64,000 bases of DNA. It comes from Halogeometricum rufum (GTDB lineage: Archaea; Halobacteriota; Halobacteria; Halobacteriales; Haloferacaceae). Positions 10,134-17,819 of this stretch are shown here, one piece after another (position 1 is the stretch's first letter; each line of letters starts with the position of its first letter). The translations under genes and the position numbers were made by a program. The stretch is taken from positions 1 to 64,000 of the forward strand of contig NZ_FOYT01000005.1 of assembly GCF_900112175.1 (NCBI RefSeq), in the 5' to 3' direction. A model generated the notes under the pieces. That model was not told where the DNA came from and searched no databases. It saw only the letters and a list, made by a program, of their open reading frames with translations.

Positions 10134-10601
10134 TCAGAACTCCGCGTCGTCGGGGCCGTCGGAGGGTTCCCCGAGGTCGAAGCGTTCCGGCGGTTGGCCG
10201 GCCTCGTCCAACACCTCGTCGGAGACGACGATGGGGCAGTCCACGCGGACCGCGAGGGCGACGGCGTCGCTGGGGCGGGCGTCGAAGACGAACTTCTTCG
10301 GTTCGCCGTCGTCGTAGCGTTCGGCGTCTATCTTCGCGAAGAACGTCCCCTCGGCCAAGTCGTCGATGCGGATGCCGTCGATGGCGCCGCCGAACTCCGT
10401 TATCATGTCCACCAGCAGGTCGTGGGTCAACGGTCGTTCGAACGGTTCGCCGGAGAGGGCGAGTTGGATGGCCTGCGCTTGGTCGGAGGTGATGACGATG
10501 GGGAGGAACTCCTCGCGGACTTCGAGGATGACCGCCGGAACGCTCCCGCCCTCGGCGTCGACGCCCACGCCGATTCCTTTCACCTCTGCCCGGTGGTTCA
10601 T
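10134..10601 (-). CDS. DUF151 bifunctional nuclease-like protein
   Basis: A 155-residue protein of the DUF151 family. Segments typical of the family include VILEVREEFLPIVI, AQAIQLALSGEPFERPLTHDL and FDARPSDAVALAVRVDCPI. Plant and bacterial members have been reported with nuclease activity, but the role in archaea is not established. The start at MNHRAEVKG is supported by a TATA-like GCTATTCATACC (minus strand, about 27 bases upstream) and by the family N-terminus; the frame is open further upstream into the next gene and that part was rejected. The C-terminus is acidic. Confidence 0.88.
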   Translation of the reverse strand: MNHRAEVKGIGVGVDAEGGSVPAVILEVREEFLPIVITSDQAQAIQLALSGEPFERPLTHDLLVDMITEFGGAIDGIRIDDLAEGTFFAKIDAERYDDGEPKKFVFDARPSDAVALAVRVDCPIVVSDEVLDEAGQPPERFDLGEPSDGPDDAEF

Positions 10602-10657
10602 GTGGCACGGTTGGTCGGCGAGGTATGAATAGCTAGGCCACGCCGGAGCGGTCCGCC

Positions 10658-11272
10658 TCAGTCGCGCCGGAGGTACCAGACGACCGACCAGACGAGGAGG
10701 ACCGAGAGGCCGCCGAGGAAGAAGAGGAGTCCGGGCGGCAGACCCGCGGCGGTGGCGGCGTCGTCGGCGACGCGCGCGGCCTCCATCGTCGTCGCGTCCG
10801 CGGACTCGGTCGCGCCGCCGGTCTGTCCGACGAACGGGAACCCGGCGACCAGCCACTGGACGAGGAGGCTGGCGACGGCGACGACGCCGACTGCTCCGAG
10901 GAGGCGACGGAGCGCACTCATCACGCCGGTCGTCCCCTCGCGGTCGGCCGCGACGACGACCAGCGGTCTGTCCGAGGGCGCGTACACCTTCATCTCGCGA
11001 CCCTTCTCGGAGTAGACGGTGTCGACCACCTCGACGGCGCCGGCGTCTTCGAGGCGGCCGAGGTGGTACTGGACGTTCTGCAGGGAGGTGTCGACGGCGT
11101 CGGCGAGGGCGGCCGCGTTCGCGGGGTCCTCGTGGAGGGCCGCGAGGATGCGCCGCGCCGTCGCCGAGGAGAGGGCCGACAGCAGGTCGTCTGCCGCGTC
11201 GTCGTCGAGACCGATGACGCGGGGGGAGGCGTCTCCCTCGGCCGACGACGTGGAGGGCAGGAGGCGTGCCAT
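10658..11272 (-). CDS. Membrane-anchored ArsR-like winged-helix protein
   Basis: A 204-residue protein. The N-terminal half (about 22-100) is a winged-helix DNA-binding domain of ArsR type (SSATARRILAALHEDP, then a recognition helix around SLQNVQYHLGRLEDAG). The C-terminal half has two strong membrane segments, about 118-142 and 176-200, joined by a Ser/Thr/Ala loop, and ends in YLRRD. The arrangement suggests a regulator tethered to the membrane that could sense envelope or redox state. The signal and targets are unknown. The start at 11272 has an AT-rich box about 28 bases upstream. Confidence 0.88.
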   Translation of the reverse strand: MARLLPSTSSAEGDASPRVIGLDDDAADDLLSALSSATARRILAALHEDPANAAALADAVDTSLQNVQYHLGRLEDAGAVEVVDTVYSEKGREMKVYAPSDRPLVVVAADREGTTGVMSALRRLLGAVGVVAVASLLVQWLVAGFPFVGQTGGATESADATTMEAARVADDAATAAGLPPGLLFFLGGLSVLLVWSVVWYLRRD

Positions 11273-11377
11273 GCGCCGGGCTACGCCGTCACGGGATACA
11301 AACTTGTTGTTCGTTCGGGGACGGAGCCGAATCCCCGACGAACGGTGATTTCGACGGCCGCGACCGGGGCCGGACCG

Positions 11378-11752
11378 CTACGAGAGGAACGTGGCGACGT
11401 CGGTAGAAGAGACCATCCCCACGTAGTCGTCGTCCACGACCGGGAGGTGTTTGATGCCGTACGTGGTCATCATCGCGGCCACCTCCTCCATGTAGAGGTC
11501 CGGCGACGCCGTCTCCACGTCCGTCGTCATCACGTCCGACACCTGCAGCGTCGACACGTCCTCGCCCTCGGCGACGGCGTCGAGTACGTCCGTGCTGCTG
11601 ATTATCGCCCGCGGAGAGGTCTGAACGACGAGCGCGTTGATCTCCTTCTCACGCATCCGCCGCGCGGCCTCCATCACGGTCGCGTCCGGAGCGATGGTTT
11701 CCAGCGGCGTCGACATCACGTCTGCGACGGTGACTCTGTCTGCAGAACTCAT
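11378..11752 (-). CDS. CBS-pair protein
   Basis: A 124-residue protein made almost entirely of two CBS motifs (about 8-60 and 70-124; DVMSTPLETIAPDATV and DVMTTDVETASPDLYM mark the two halves, VGMVSSTDVATFLS the end). CBS pairs bind adenine nucleotides and report energy state. With no effector domain this one probably acts by docking to another protein, which cannot be named. A clear TATA box, CCTTTATACC at 11775-11784 on the minus strand, sits about 27 bases before the ATG, so the message is probably leaderless. Confidence 0.92.
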   Translation of the reverse strand: MSSADRVTVADVMSTPLETIAPDATVMEAARRMREKEINALVVQTSPRAIISSTDVLDAVAEGEDVSTLQVSDVMTTDVETASPDLYMEEVAAMMTTYGIKHLPVVDDDYVGMVSSTDVATFLS

Positions 11753-11774
11753 ACCGTGACGGACGGGAGCGAAC

Positions 11775-11784
11775 GGTATAAAGG
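11775..11784 (-). promoter_or_regulatory. TATA box of the CBS-pair gene
   Basis: CCTTTATACC on the minus strand, 23-32 bases before the ATG at 11752. One of the clearest haloarchaeal TATA boxes in the window. Confidence 0.6.
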
Positions 11785-11806
11785 TAGGACGACGAGAGAC
11801 GGCGAC

Positions 11807-13159
11807 TCAGACGTCGTCGTCCGCCGGGGCGTCCACGACGGCCACGCGCAGGTCGTTCACGTTCGTGCCCGTCGGGCCGGTCTGTACCAGACGGCCCCGT
11901 TCCCGGAGGAACGGGAGCGCGTCGTTGTCGGCGAGGGCCGCCGCCGCCTCGCTCTCGTCGGACCGAGTCTCGACCGTCGCCGCGTCCACGACGGCGCCCG
12001 CCACCGCCGTCCCGCCGTCCTCGCCGTCGCTGTCGATAGCGGCGACGACCGCGTCGGTCCCGAGTTCGCGCGCGGCCGACAGACAGTACTCGAGGTTCGG
12101 CCCGCCCTCGCCGTCGCCGTCGACGGTGACCGTGCACTCGCCGCCGGTGAGGACGACGGCCGGCGCGTCGAGGGGGTCGCCGGTGGCCGCCACCTCCTCG
12201 GCGACGGCGACGTGCGTCTTCGCCGCCTCGCGCGCCTCGCCGCGGACCCGCGAGGAGAGTATCGTCGGCTCGTAGCCGCGGTCCCGCGCGGTCTCGCGCG
12301 CCGCCGAGAGCGCGGCGTGCGCGTCGGCGAGGACGTGGTTCGTCACCCGGTCGAACGCCGGGTCGTCCGACTTCGGCGTCTCGTCGACCGCGCCGCGAGC
12401 GCCGCGTTCGAGCCTGTCGCGAACGCTCTCGGGCACGTCGAGGTCGTAGCGGGCCAGCACCGACAGGGCGTCGTCGAAGGTGGTGTCGTCGGGCGCGGTC
12501 GGACCCGACGCGACGACGCCGAGGTCGTTGCCCACCACGTCGCTGAAGACGAGTCCGACCACCGTCGCGGGCGCGGCGAGACGGGCCAGACCGCCGCCCT
12601 TGAGCGTCGAGAGGTGCTTTCTGACCGCGTTCAGTTCGCCGATGTGCGCGCCGGAACGGAGGAGGGCGTCCGTCGTCGCCTGGAGGTCAGACAGCGAGAT
12701 TCCGTCGGCGGGCGTCGGAATCACCGCGCTGGCTCCCCCGGTGACGACGGCGAGGACGAGCGTCCGGTCGTCCGTCTCCGCGAGGAGTTCCACGATTCGC
12801 GAGGCGCTCTCGACGCCCGCCTCGGAGGGGACGGGGTGTGCGCCCGGCAGGCGGTCGATTCGCTCCCCGCGGCCGGGGGCGGGCGTGACCACGACGCCGC
12901 CGTCGATTCGGTCGCCGAGGACCGCTTCGAGGGCGTCGGCCACGCCGTCGCCGGCCTTCCCCCCGCCGACGACGAGGACGCGGTCGAACCGCCCGAGGTC
13001 GTACGTCGCGTCCGCGACGCGGAGTTCGTCGCCCTCGACGGCGACGGCGTCTCTGACGACGCGGTCGGGTAAGACGGCCGCGACGGAGTCTCTGAGACAC
13101 GCGATGGCCGTCTCGTGCGCTCGCGTCGGCGTGTCGGCGTCGAACGAGATACTGGTCAT
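11807..13159 (-). CDS. Glycerate 2-kinase, MOFRL family
   Basis: A 450-residue kinase converting D-glycerate plus ATP to 2-phosphoglycerate. The N-terminal domain carries the nucleotide region VVGGGKAGDGVADALE and VVVTPAPGRG. The C-terminal MOFRL domain carries VLTGGECTVTV and IDSDGEDG. This class-II enzyme links sugar-acid or glycerate breakdown to lower glycolysis. The ATG at 13159 (MTSISFDADTP) is chosen because the TATA-like box shared with the divergent gene lies 26 bases upstream; the frame remains open beyond it. It has the normal length for the family. Confidence 0.92.
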   Translation of the reverse strand: MTSISFDADTPTRAHETAIACLRDSVAAVLPDRVVRDAVAVEGDELRVADATYDLGRFDRVLVVGGGKAGDGVADALEAVLGDRIDGGVVVTPAPGRGERIDRLPGAHPVPSEAGVESASRIVELLAETDDRTLVLAVVTGGASAVIPTPADGISLSDLQATTDALLRSGAHIGELNAVRKHLSTLKGGGLARLAAPATVVGLVFSDVVGNDLGVVASGPTAPDDTTFDDALSVLARYDLDVPESVRDRLERGARGAVDETPKSDDPAFDRVTNHVLADAHAALSAARETARDRGYEPTILSSRVRGEAREAAKTHVAVAEEVAATGDPLDAPAVVLTGGECTVTVDGDGEGGPNLEYCLSAARELGTDAVVAAIDSDGEDGGTAVAGAVVDAATVETRSDESEAAAALADNDALPFLRERGRLVQTGPTGTNVNDLRVAVVDAPADDDV

Positions 13160-13180
13160 ACCCCGAGATGCTCCGACAAC

Positions 13181-13190
13181 GGTAAAAAGC
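13181..13190. promoter_or_regulatory. Single AT-rich TATA-like element between two divergent genes
   Basis: GGTAAAAAGC is the only AT-rich stretch in the 51 bases between the glycerate kinase ATG (13159, minus) and the TraB-like ATG (13211, plus). Its centre at 13185 is 26 bases from each start codon, so it could serve as the TATA element for both leaderless messages. Confidence 0.5.
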
Positions 13191-13210
13191 GTGGGCGGAA
13201 ATCGAAGGTA

Positions 13211-14878
13211 ATGAGTCAGGAAGCGGCCGGCGAGGGTCGCGTCCGCGTCGTCGGGACGGCCCACGTCTCCGAGGACAGCGTCCGCGAAGTCGAAGCCGTC
13301 GTCGCGGAGGAACGCCCGGACGTGGTCGCCGTCGAACTCGACGAGGGACGGTACCGCCAGATGAAGGGCGGCACGCCCGACGACCTCGAACCCGGAGACC
13401 TGCTCCGCGGCAACACCGTCTTCCAGTTCATCGCCTACTGGATGCTGTCGTACGTGCAGGCGCAACTCGGCGAGAAGTTCGACGTGCAACCGGGCGCCGA
13501 CATGCTCGCGGCCGTCGAGACGGCCGAGGAGTTCGGCATCGACGTGGCCCTCGTGGACCGCGACATCAACGAGACGATGCGGCGCTTCTGGTCGCGGATG
13601 TCGTTCGTCGAGAAGCTACAGATGGTCGGCGGCCTCGCGTTCGGACTCGGCGACAGTCGCGGCGTCGGCGTCGTCCTCGGCCTCCTCGTCGGACTGCTGG
13701 TCGGCCCGGTGGTCGGCCTGTTCGGTGGGTCGGTCGGCGTCGGCCTCCCCCTCCTCGCCCGCGTCACCGGCGGCGCACTCGTCTTCGCCGCCGTCGCGGC
13801 CGTCCTCTGGGTCGGGTCCGCGTCGCTCCTCGACACGGAGGACCGCCTGTTCCTCGCCCTCGGCGTCGGCGTCGCCGCCGGGATGGTCGGCGGCGTCGGA
13901 CTCGGCGTCGCCGCCCCCGTCGTCGACCGACTGAGCCCGTTCGCCGTCCGCGTCGTCGGCAGTCTCTCCCTCGGCATCGGCGTCGGTCTGTTGCTCGCCG
14001 GCCTCGCCGCGACGCTCGCGACGGCGTTCGGCATGGGTCCCGACGAGGACGTCGAGGAGATGGACGAGATGGACATCAGCGCGATGACCGACACGGACGT
14101 GGTCAGCGCGATGATGGAGGAGTTCCGCGAGTTCTCCCCCGGCGGCGCGCAGGCCCTCATCGACGAACGCGACGCGTACATCGCGCACCGACTGGTCGGA
14201 CTCCGGCAGTCCGGCCTGCACGTCGTCGCCGTCGTGGGCGCGGGCCACCGCGAGGGCATCGAGCGCTACCTCGCCAACCCACAGGAGTTGCCGCCGATGG
14301 AGTCGCTGACGGGGACGCCCTCCGGCGGCCTCCCGTGGGCGAAGATAGTCGGCACGGGCATCTCCGTCGCCGTCGTCGCGTTCTTCGGCCTGTTGGCGCT
14401 CTCGACGGCCGGTAACGACACGCTCCTCCGCCTGTTCGGCGCGTGGTTCCTCGTCAACGGTGCGTTCGCGGCCGGACTGGCGAAGGCGGCGGGCGCGCGG
14501 TGGCCCTCGGCCCTGGTCGGCGGCGCCGTCGCGTGGATGACCTCCATCAACCCGTTCCTCGCTCCCGGGTGGTTCACGGGCTACATGGAACTGCAGTACC
14601 GTCCGGTCAACGTCGGCGACATCAACCGCCTCAACGAACTGCTGGCCGACGAGGAGACGCCCCTCGGCGAACTCGTCGGCGACATGTTCGACGTCCCCCT
14701 GTTCCGACTCATCATGGTCGTCGCGGCGACGAACATCGGCAGTATCGTCGCCTCGGCGCTGTTCATCGGCTACGTGCTCCCGCTCTTCGCCCTCGACCTG
14801 GGCGGTCCGTCGGGCATCATCGACCTGATGTTCGAGGGCGCGCGCAACGGCTGGGACATCCTCGTCGGCCTCGTCTGA
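13211..14878 (+). CDS. TraB/PrgY-family membrane protein
   Basis: A 555-residue protein. The N-terminal soluble domain (about 1-135) has the TraB signature GTAHVSEDSV at 15-24, the acidic segment VVAVELDEGRY, and a cytosolic-looking helical part. The later region has several hydrophobic segments in two blocks (about 145-275 and 380-555) separated by an acidic stretch and the conserved GAGHREGIERYL. Bacterial PrgY/TraB reduces activity of a peptide pheromone; the archaeal role is unknown. The start at 13211 is supported by the box at 13181-13190. A metallo-protease gene follows 82 bases later and may be co-transcribed. Confidence 0.9.
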   Translation: MSQEAAGEGRVRVVGTAHVSEDSVREVEAVVAEERPDVVAVELDEGRYRQMKGGTPDDLEPGDLLRGNTVFQFIAYWMLSYVQAQLGEKFDVQPGADMLAAVETAEEFGIDVALVDRDINETMRRFWSRMSFVEKLQMVGGLAFGLGDSRGVGVVLGLLVGLLVGPVVGLFGGSVGVGLPLLARVTGGALVFAAVAAVLWVGSASLLDTEDRLFLALGVGVAAGMVGGVGLGVAAPVVDRLSPFAVRVVGSLSLGIGVGLLLAGLAATLATAFGMGPDEDVEEMDEMDISAMTDTDVVSAMMEEFREFSPGGAQALIDERDAYIAHRLVGLRQSGLHVVAVVGAGHREGIERYLANPQELPPMESLTGTPSGGLPWAKIVGTGISVAVVAFFGLLALSTAGNDTLLRLFGAWFLVNGAFAAGLAKAAGARWPSALVGGAVAWMTSINPFLAPGWFTGYMELQYRPVNVGDINRLNELLADEETPLGELVGDMFDVPLFRLIMVVAATNIGSIVASALFIGYVLPLFALDLGGPSGIIDLMFEGARNGWDILVGLV

Positions 14879-14960
14879 CGGCGTCCCCGCGCACCGGCGA
14901 GGACGGCCGAACCCGCAAGGCCCATCCCGCCGCCGACCGAACGGTCGGCGACGCGAACAC

Positions 14961-15602
14961 ATGAGTACGAACACCTCGCTCAGTTTCAGCTCCAGTGAAC
15001 TCCGTGACCTCGCCGTCGCGTGGGTCGCCCTCGGTCTCGCCTTCGCCATCTTCTTCGCCGGCGGCGGCATGCGCGCCATCGCCAACGTCGTCGGCGGCGG
15101 ACTGGTCGGTCCGTTCCTCGTCAGCCTCCTCACCGCCGGCATCGGCTTTCTCCTGCACGAACTCGCGCACAAGGTGGTCGCCGTCCGCTTCGGCCAGGTG
15201 GCGGAGTTCCGCGCGGACTACGGCATGCTGTTTCTCGCCGTGATGAGTTCGCTCGCCGGCTTCATCTTCGCCGCGCCGGGAGCCGTCTACCACCGGGGCA
15301 TGCTCACCGACCGCGAACACGGACTCATCGCGCTGGCGGGCCCCGTCACCAACCTCCTCCTCGCGGCGTTGTTCCTCCCCGTCCTCCTCGTCGGCGTCCT
15401 CGGCGGGTCGGAGTTCGTCGGCCTCGTCGGCTCCCGCGGCGTCACCATCAACGTGTTCCTCGCCGCGTTCAACATGCTGCCGTTCGGCGCGCTCGACGGC
15501 AACACCGTCGTCTCGTGGAGCAAGACGGTGTTCGTCGCCGTGTTCGTCCCCTCGGTGCTGTTGACGCTCGGTCTGTTCGTCTTCGGCGGCGGCCTGTTCT
15601 GA
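14961..15602 (+). CDS. M50-type intramembrane metalloprotease (site-2 protease-like)
   Basis: A 213-residue integral membrane protein with about six membrane segments. The zinc-binding HELAH motif is at residues 66-70 inside a hydrophobic segment, and the second-site aspartate lies in FGALDGN at about 176-182, the layout of short M50 peptidases. Such enzymes cut regulators or signal remnants within the membrane; the substrate is unknown. It lies downstream of the TraB-like gene on the same strand with no strong promoter of its own visible, so a two-gene operon is likely. Confidence 0.92.
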   Translation: MSTNTSLSFSSSELRDLAVAWVALGLAFAIFFAGGGMRAIANVVGGGLVGPFLVSLLTAGIGFLLHELAHKVVAVRFGQVAEFRADYGMLFLAVMSSLAGFIFAAPGAVYHRGMLTDREHGLIALAGPVTNLLLAALFLPVLLVGVLGGSEFVGLVGSRGVTINVFLAAFNMLPFGALDGNTVVSWSKTVFVAVFVPSVLLTLGLFVFGGGLF

Positions 15603-15698
15603 CGGGTCACCGCTGGGTTTCGTTCGCCCGACGGTCGACGGCAGAGTGATAGTCCTCCCGCGAGAGACGCCGCCACGGGCCGTCGAACGACAGACGGC

Positions 15699-16021
15699 AT
15701 GGACCCCCTCGAACTGCTGGGCAACGAGATTCGCATCGACGTCCTCCGCGAACTCGCCGAGGCGAACGCCCCGCTCTCCTTCACCTCACGAGACTCTGCG
15801 AGTACTTCGTCCGCGACGTGCCCGAGGGGTACGAGTTGGGCCACGCCGGGACGCGCGTCGTCGACGTCGCGGGCGGCGAGGGGACGGGTGCCCGGGACGC
15901 GGCGTCGGCGGACTCGGAGTCGGAGACGAGAAGCGAAACGTCGGACGCAACGAGGTGTCCGGTCTGCGACGACGACTACGAGAAGCTCTTTCACGCCCAT
16001 CTGACGCCGCCGCGGGAGTGA
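15699..16021 (+). pseudogene. Decayed ArsR-like winged-helix gene with internal deletions and a frameshift
   Basis: The frame opening at 15699 reads MDPLELLGNEIRIDVLREL then AEANAPLSFT, the usual start of a haloarchaeal winged-helix regulator, and then loses sense. From about 15787 another frame reads LTRLCEYFVRDVPEGYELG, the continuation of such a domain, and ends at 16021 with CPVCDDDYEKLFHAHLTPP, a zinc-ribbon-like tail. Between the two halves about 15-20 residues of the HTH core appear missing. A further large middle segment is probably missing before the Cys motif, because relatives I recall are about 200 residues or longer. The coding-like flanks in two frames point to deletion rather than to a short real gene. 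Confidence 0.7.
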
Positions 16022-16054
16022 CGCGCGGCGCGAGCGGTGGGAAACGCCGTGCGA

Positions 16055-16094
16055 GCGGCGGGAATCGGTAAGTAGCGGCGGGAATCGGCGAGTA
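16055..16094. repeat. Two tandem copies of a 20-base unit
   Basis: GCGGCGGGAATCGGTAAGTA is followed at once by a copy differing at two positions, then by the first six bases of a third. It lies between the decayed HTH gene and the small membrane-protein gene. No coding sense is seen; it may be a slippage product. Confidence 0.7.
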
Positions 16095-16189
16095 GCGGCG
16101 CGTGGCGGTGGACGAACGACGGAGGGGGGGACCTGTCGCGCCGAGAGGCGCGACGTTCGCGCGTGACGGTGGTGGGTAGGTTAGCGTCG

Positions 16190-16438
16190 TCAGTCTCGAC
16201 CGTAGCCGTGGCCCGCGACGAGGGCGAACAGGTTACAGGCGAGCAGGCCCGCGAAGCGGAGCATCTCCGCCTGTTCGAGTCCCCCGGCGAGGAGGGGGAG
16301 GTACGTCAGCGGGAGCAGGATGGCCGCCCAGAACGTCACCGTCTCCGCGGAGCGGAGGGTGAGGCGGGCGGCGGAGTTGGCGAGGCCGATGCTACGTCGG
16401 ACGGACGAGTTTTCGAGGGTGGAGGGGACGCTTGACAT
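16190..16438 (-). CDS. Small two-segment membrane protein
   Basis: An 82-residue protein with a polar N-terminus (about 1-30) and two hydrophobic segments (about 33-52 and 60-76), ending GHGYGRD. Codon use and the acid-poor, membrane-type composition look genuine. An AT-rich box (GATTATATG, minus strand, near 16480) lies about 40 bases upstream of the ATG. No function is recognised. It stands alone, facing away from purM. Confidence 0.6.
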   Translation of the reverse strand: MSSVPSTLENSSVRRSIGLANSAARLTLRSAETVTFWAAILLPLTYLPLLAGGLEQAEMLRFAGLLACNLFALVAGHGYGRD

Positions 16439-16804
16439 CGTTGGTTACCGTCAGCGATTCCTACGTGTCGACCCCACATATAATCGACAGAGACTTACCG
16501 TTATTTTCGGACCGTTCACAGTACTGTCGGACGTTTCACCGACGTTTCACGAACGCCTCAGAAATCCTTAGACCGTTTACGAACGGTTTTGCGTTAGTTT
16601 CTCAGAATCGTGTCAGCCCGTGTCGTGACGCGGTTCCGAAAGCGAGTTTCAGAGTGCCTAGCCGGGTAGTTGGAGCCGCGTACCAAAGACCCCTCCACGG
16701 GCCGTCCCCGGTTCGGTCACCGGTCGGGTCTGGCGCGCGGCGACGGGGCGTCTCGCGCGCGGTGGACGGGCACCTTTTTCCCCTCCGACCGCGCGCCTTC
16801 GGAC
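16439..16804. other. 366-base intergenic region with GTTTCAC repeats and a dyad
   Basis: Between the small membrane-protein gene and purM. The first half is unusually AT-rich for this genome. It contains GACGTTTCAC twice in tandem (16530-16550), a related CCGTTCAC at about 16512-16519, and a perfect dyad ACCGTT-TACG-AACGGT at 16573-16588 followed by TTTT. The second half is GC-rich and ends with ACCTTTTTCCCC about 27 bases before the purM ATG, a possible weak TATA element. No tRNA or protein gene is visible. The repeats may be regulator sites. Confidence 0.5.
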
Positions 16805-17809
16805 ATGACCGGGAACGACGCGGGCGAGGGCCCCGCGGACGAGGCTGACGAGGAGGAACTGACCTACGCGGACGCCGGCGTCGACATCGACGCCAGCGAG
16901 GCGGCGACGGCGGCACTGGTCGGTGCCGTCGGCGAGAGCGAGGGCGACTACGCCGGACTCCTGGACATCGGCGACCGCTACCTCGCCCTCGCGACGGACG
17001 GCGTGGGGACCAAACTCATCGTCGCGGAGGCACTCGACGACTACTCCACCGTCGGCATCGACTGCATCGCGATGAACGCCAACGACCTGGTCGCGGCGGG
17101 CGTCCGGCCCGTCGCGTTCGTCGACTACCTCGCCGTCGACGCCCCCGACGAACGGTTCGCCGAACAGGTGGGACGGGGCCTCTCGGCGGGCGCTGAGGCG
17201 GCGGGCGTCGAACTCGTCGGCGGCGAGACGGCCGTCATGCCGGAGGTCATCAAGGGACTGGACCTGGCGGGCACCTGCGCGGGACTGGCGCGCAAGGACG
17301 CCATCTTCCCCGGCGAGGCGGAGGAGGGCGACGCACTCGTCGGCTTCCGCTCCTCGGGTATCCACTCGAACGGGCTCACACTCGCCCGGGAGGCGGCGAC
17401 GCGCGACCACGAGTACGACGACGACTGCCCGTTCGAGGGCTACGACACCGTCGGCGAGGCGTTGCTGGAACCCACGCGCATCTACACCGACCTGCTGGAC
17501 CCGATGCGCGAACACGGCGTGCACGCGGCGGCCCACGTCACCGGCGGCGGGTGGACCAACCTCGAACGCATGGGGTCGTTCCGCTACGTCGTCGAGGACG
17601 CCTTCGACCCGCACCCGGTGTTCGAGTTCGTCCAGCGCGCGGGCAACGTCTCCGACGAGGAGATGCACCGCACGTTCAACATGGGTACCGGGTTCGTCGC
17701 GGCCCTCGCTCCCGAGAACGCCGAGGAACTGGCGGCGGCGACGGACGGCCGAATCGTCGGCCGCGTCGAGTCGGGGTCCGGCGTCGCCGTCCGGAGTCTG
17801 GAACTCTGA
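16805..17809 (+). CDS. purM: Phosphoribosylformylglycinamidine cyclo-ligase (AIR synthetase)
   Basis: Closes the imidazole ring of purines: FGAM plus ATP gives AIR. It has 334 residues, normal for PurM. Visible motifs are YADAGVDI near the N-terminus, ATDGVGTKL (ATP-binding loop), MNANDLVAAGVRP, GGETAVMPEV and the C-terminal FNMGTGFVA. An acidic extension of about 18 residues precedes the conserved start, typical of halophilic proteins. The ATG at 16805 is chosen because the frame upstream lacks family similarity. A P450 gene follows after 10 bases on the same strand, without an obvious functional link. Confidence 0.96.
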   Translation: MTGNDAGEGPADEADEEELTYADAGVDIDASEAATAALVGAVGESEGDYAGLLDIGDRYLALATDGVGTKLIVAEALDDYSTVGIDCIAMNANDLVAAGVRPVAFVDYLAVDAPDERFAEQVGRGLSAGAEAAGVELVGGETAVMPEVIKGLDLAGTCAGLARKDAIFPGEAEEGDALVGFRSSGIHSNGLTLAREAATRDHEYDDDCPFEGYDTVGEALLEPTRIYTDLLDPMREHGVHAAAHVTGGGWTNLERMGSFRYVVEDAFDPHPVFEFVQRAGNVSDEEMHRTFNMGTGFVAALAPENAEELAAATDGRIVGRVESGSGVAVRSLEL

Positions 17810-17819
17810 CCGCAGGGCC

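Noticed and set aside
16439-16804. tRNA or other structured RNA gene
   Set aside because: I could not fit a cloverleaf or known RNA motif; only a short dyad and repeats are visible. A covariance-model search would settle it.
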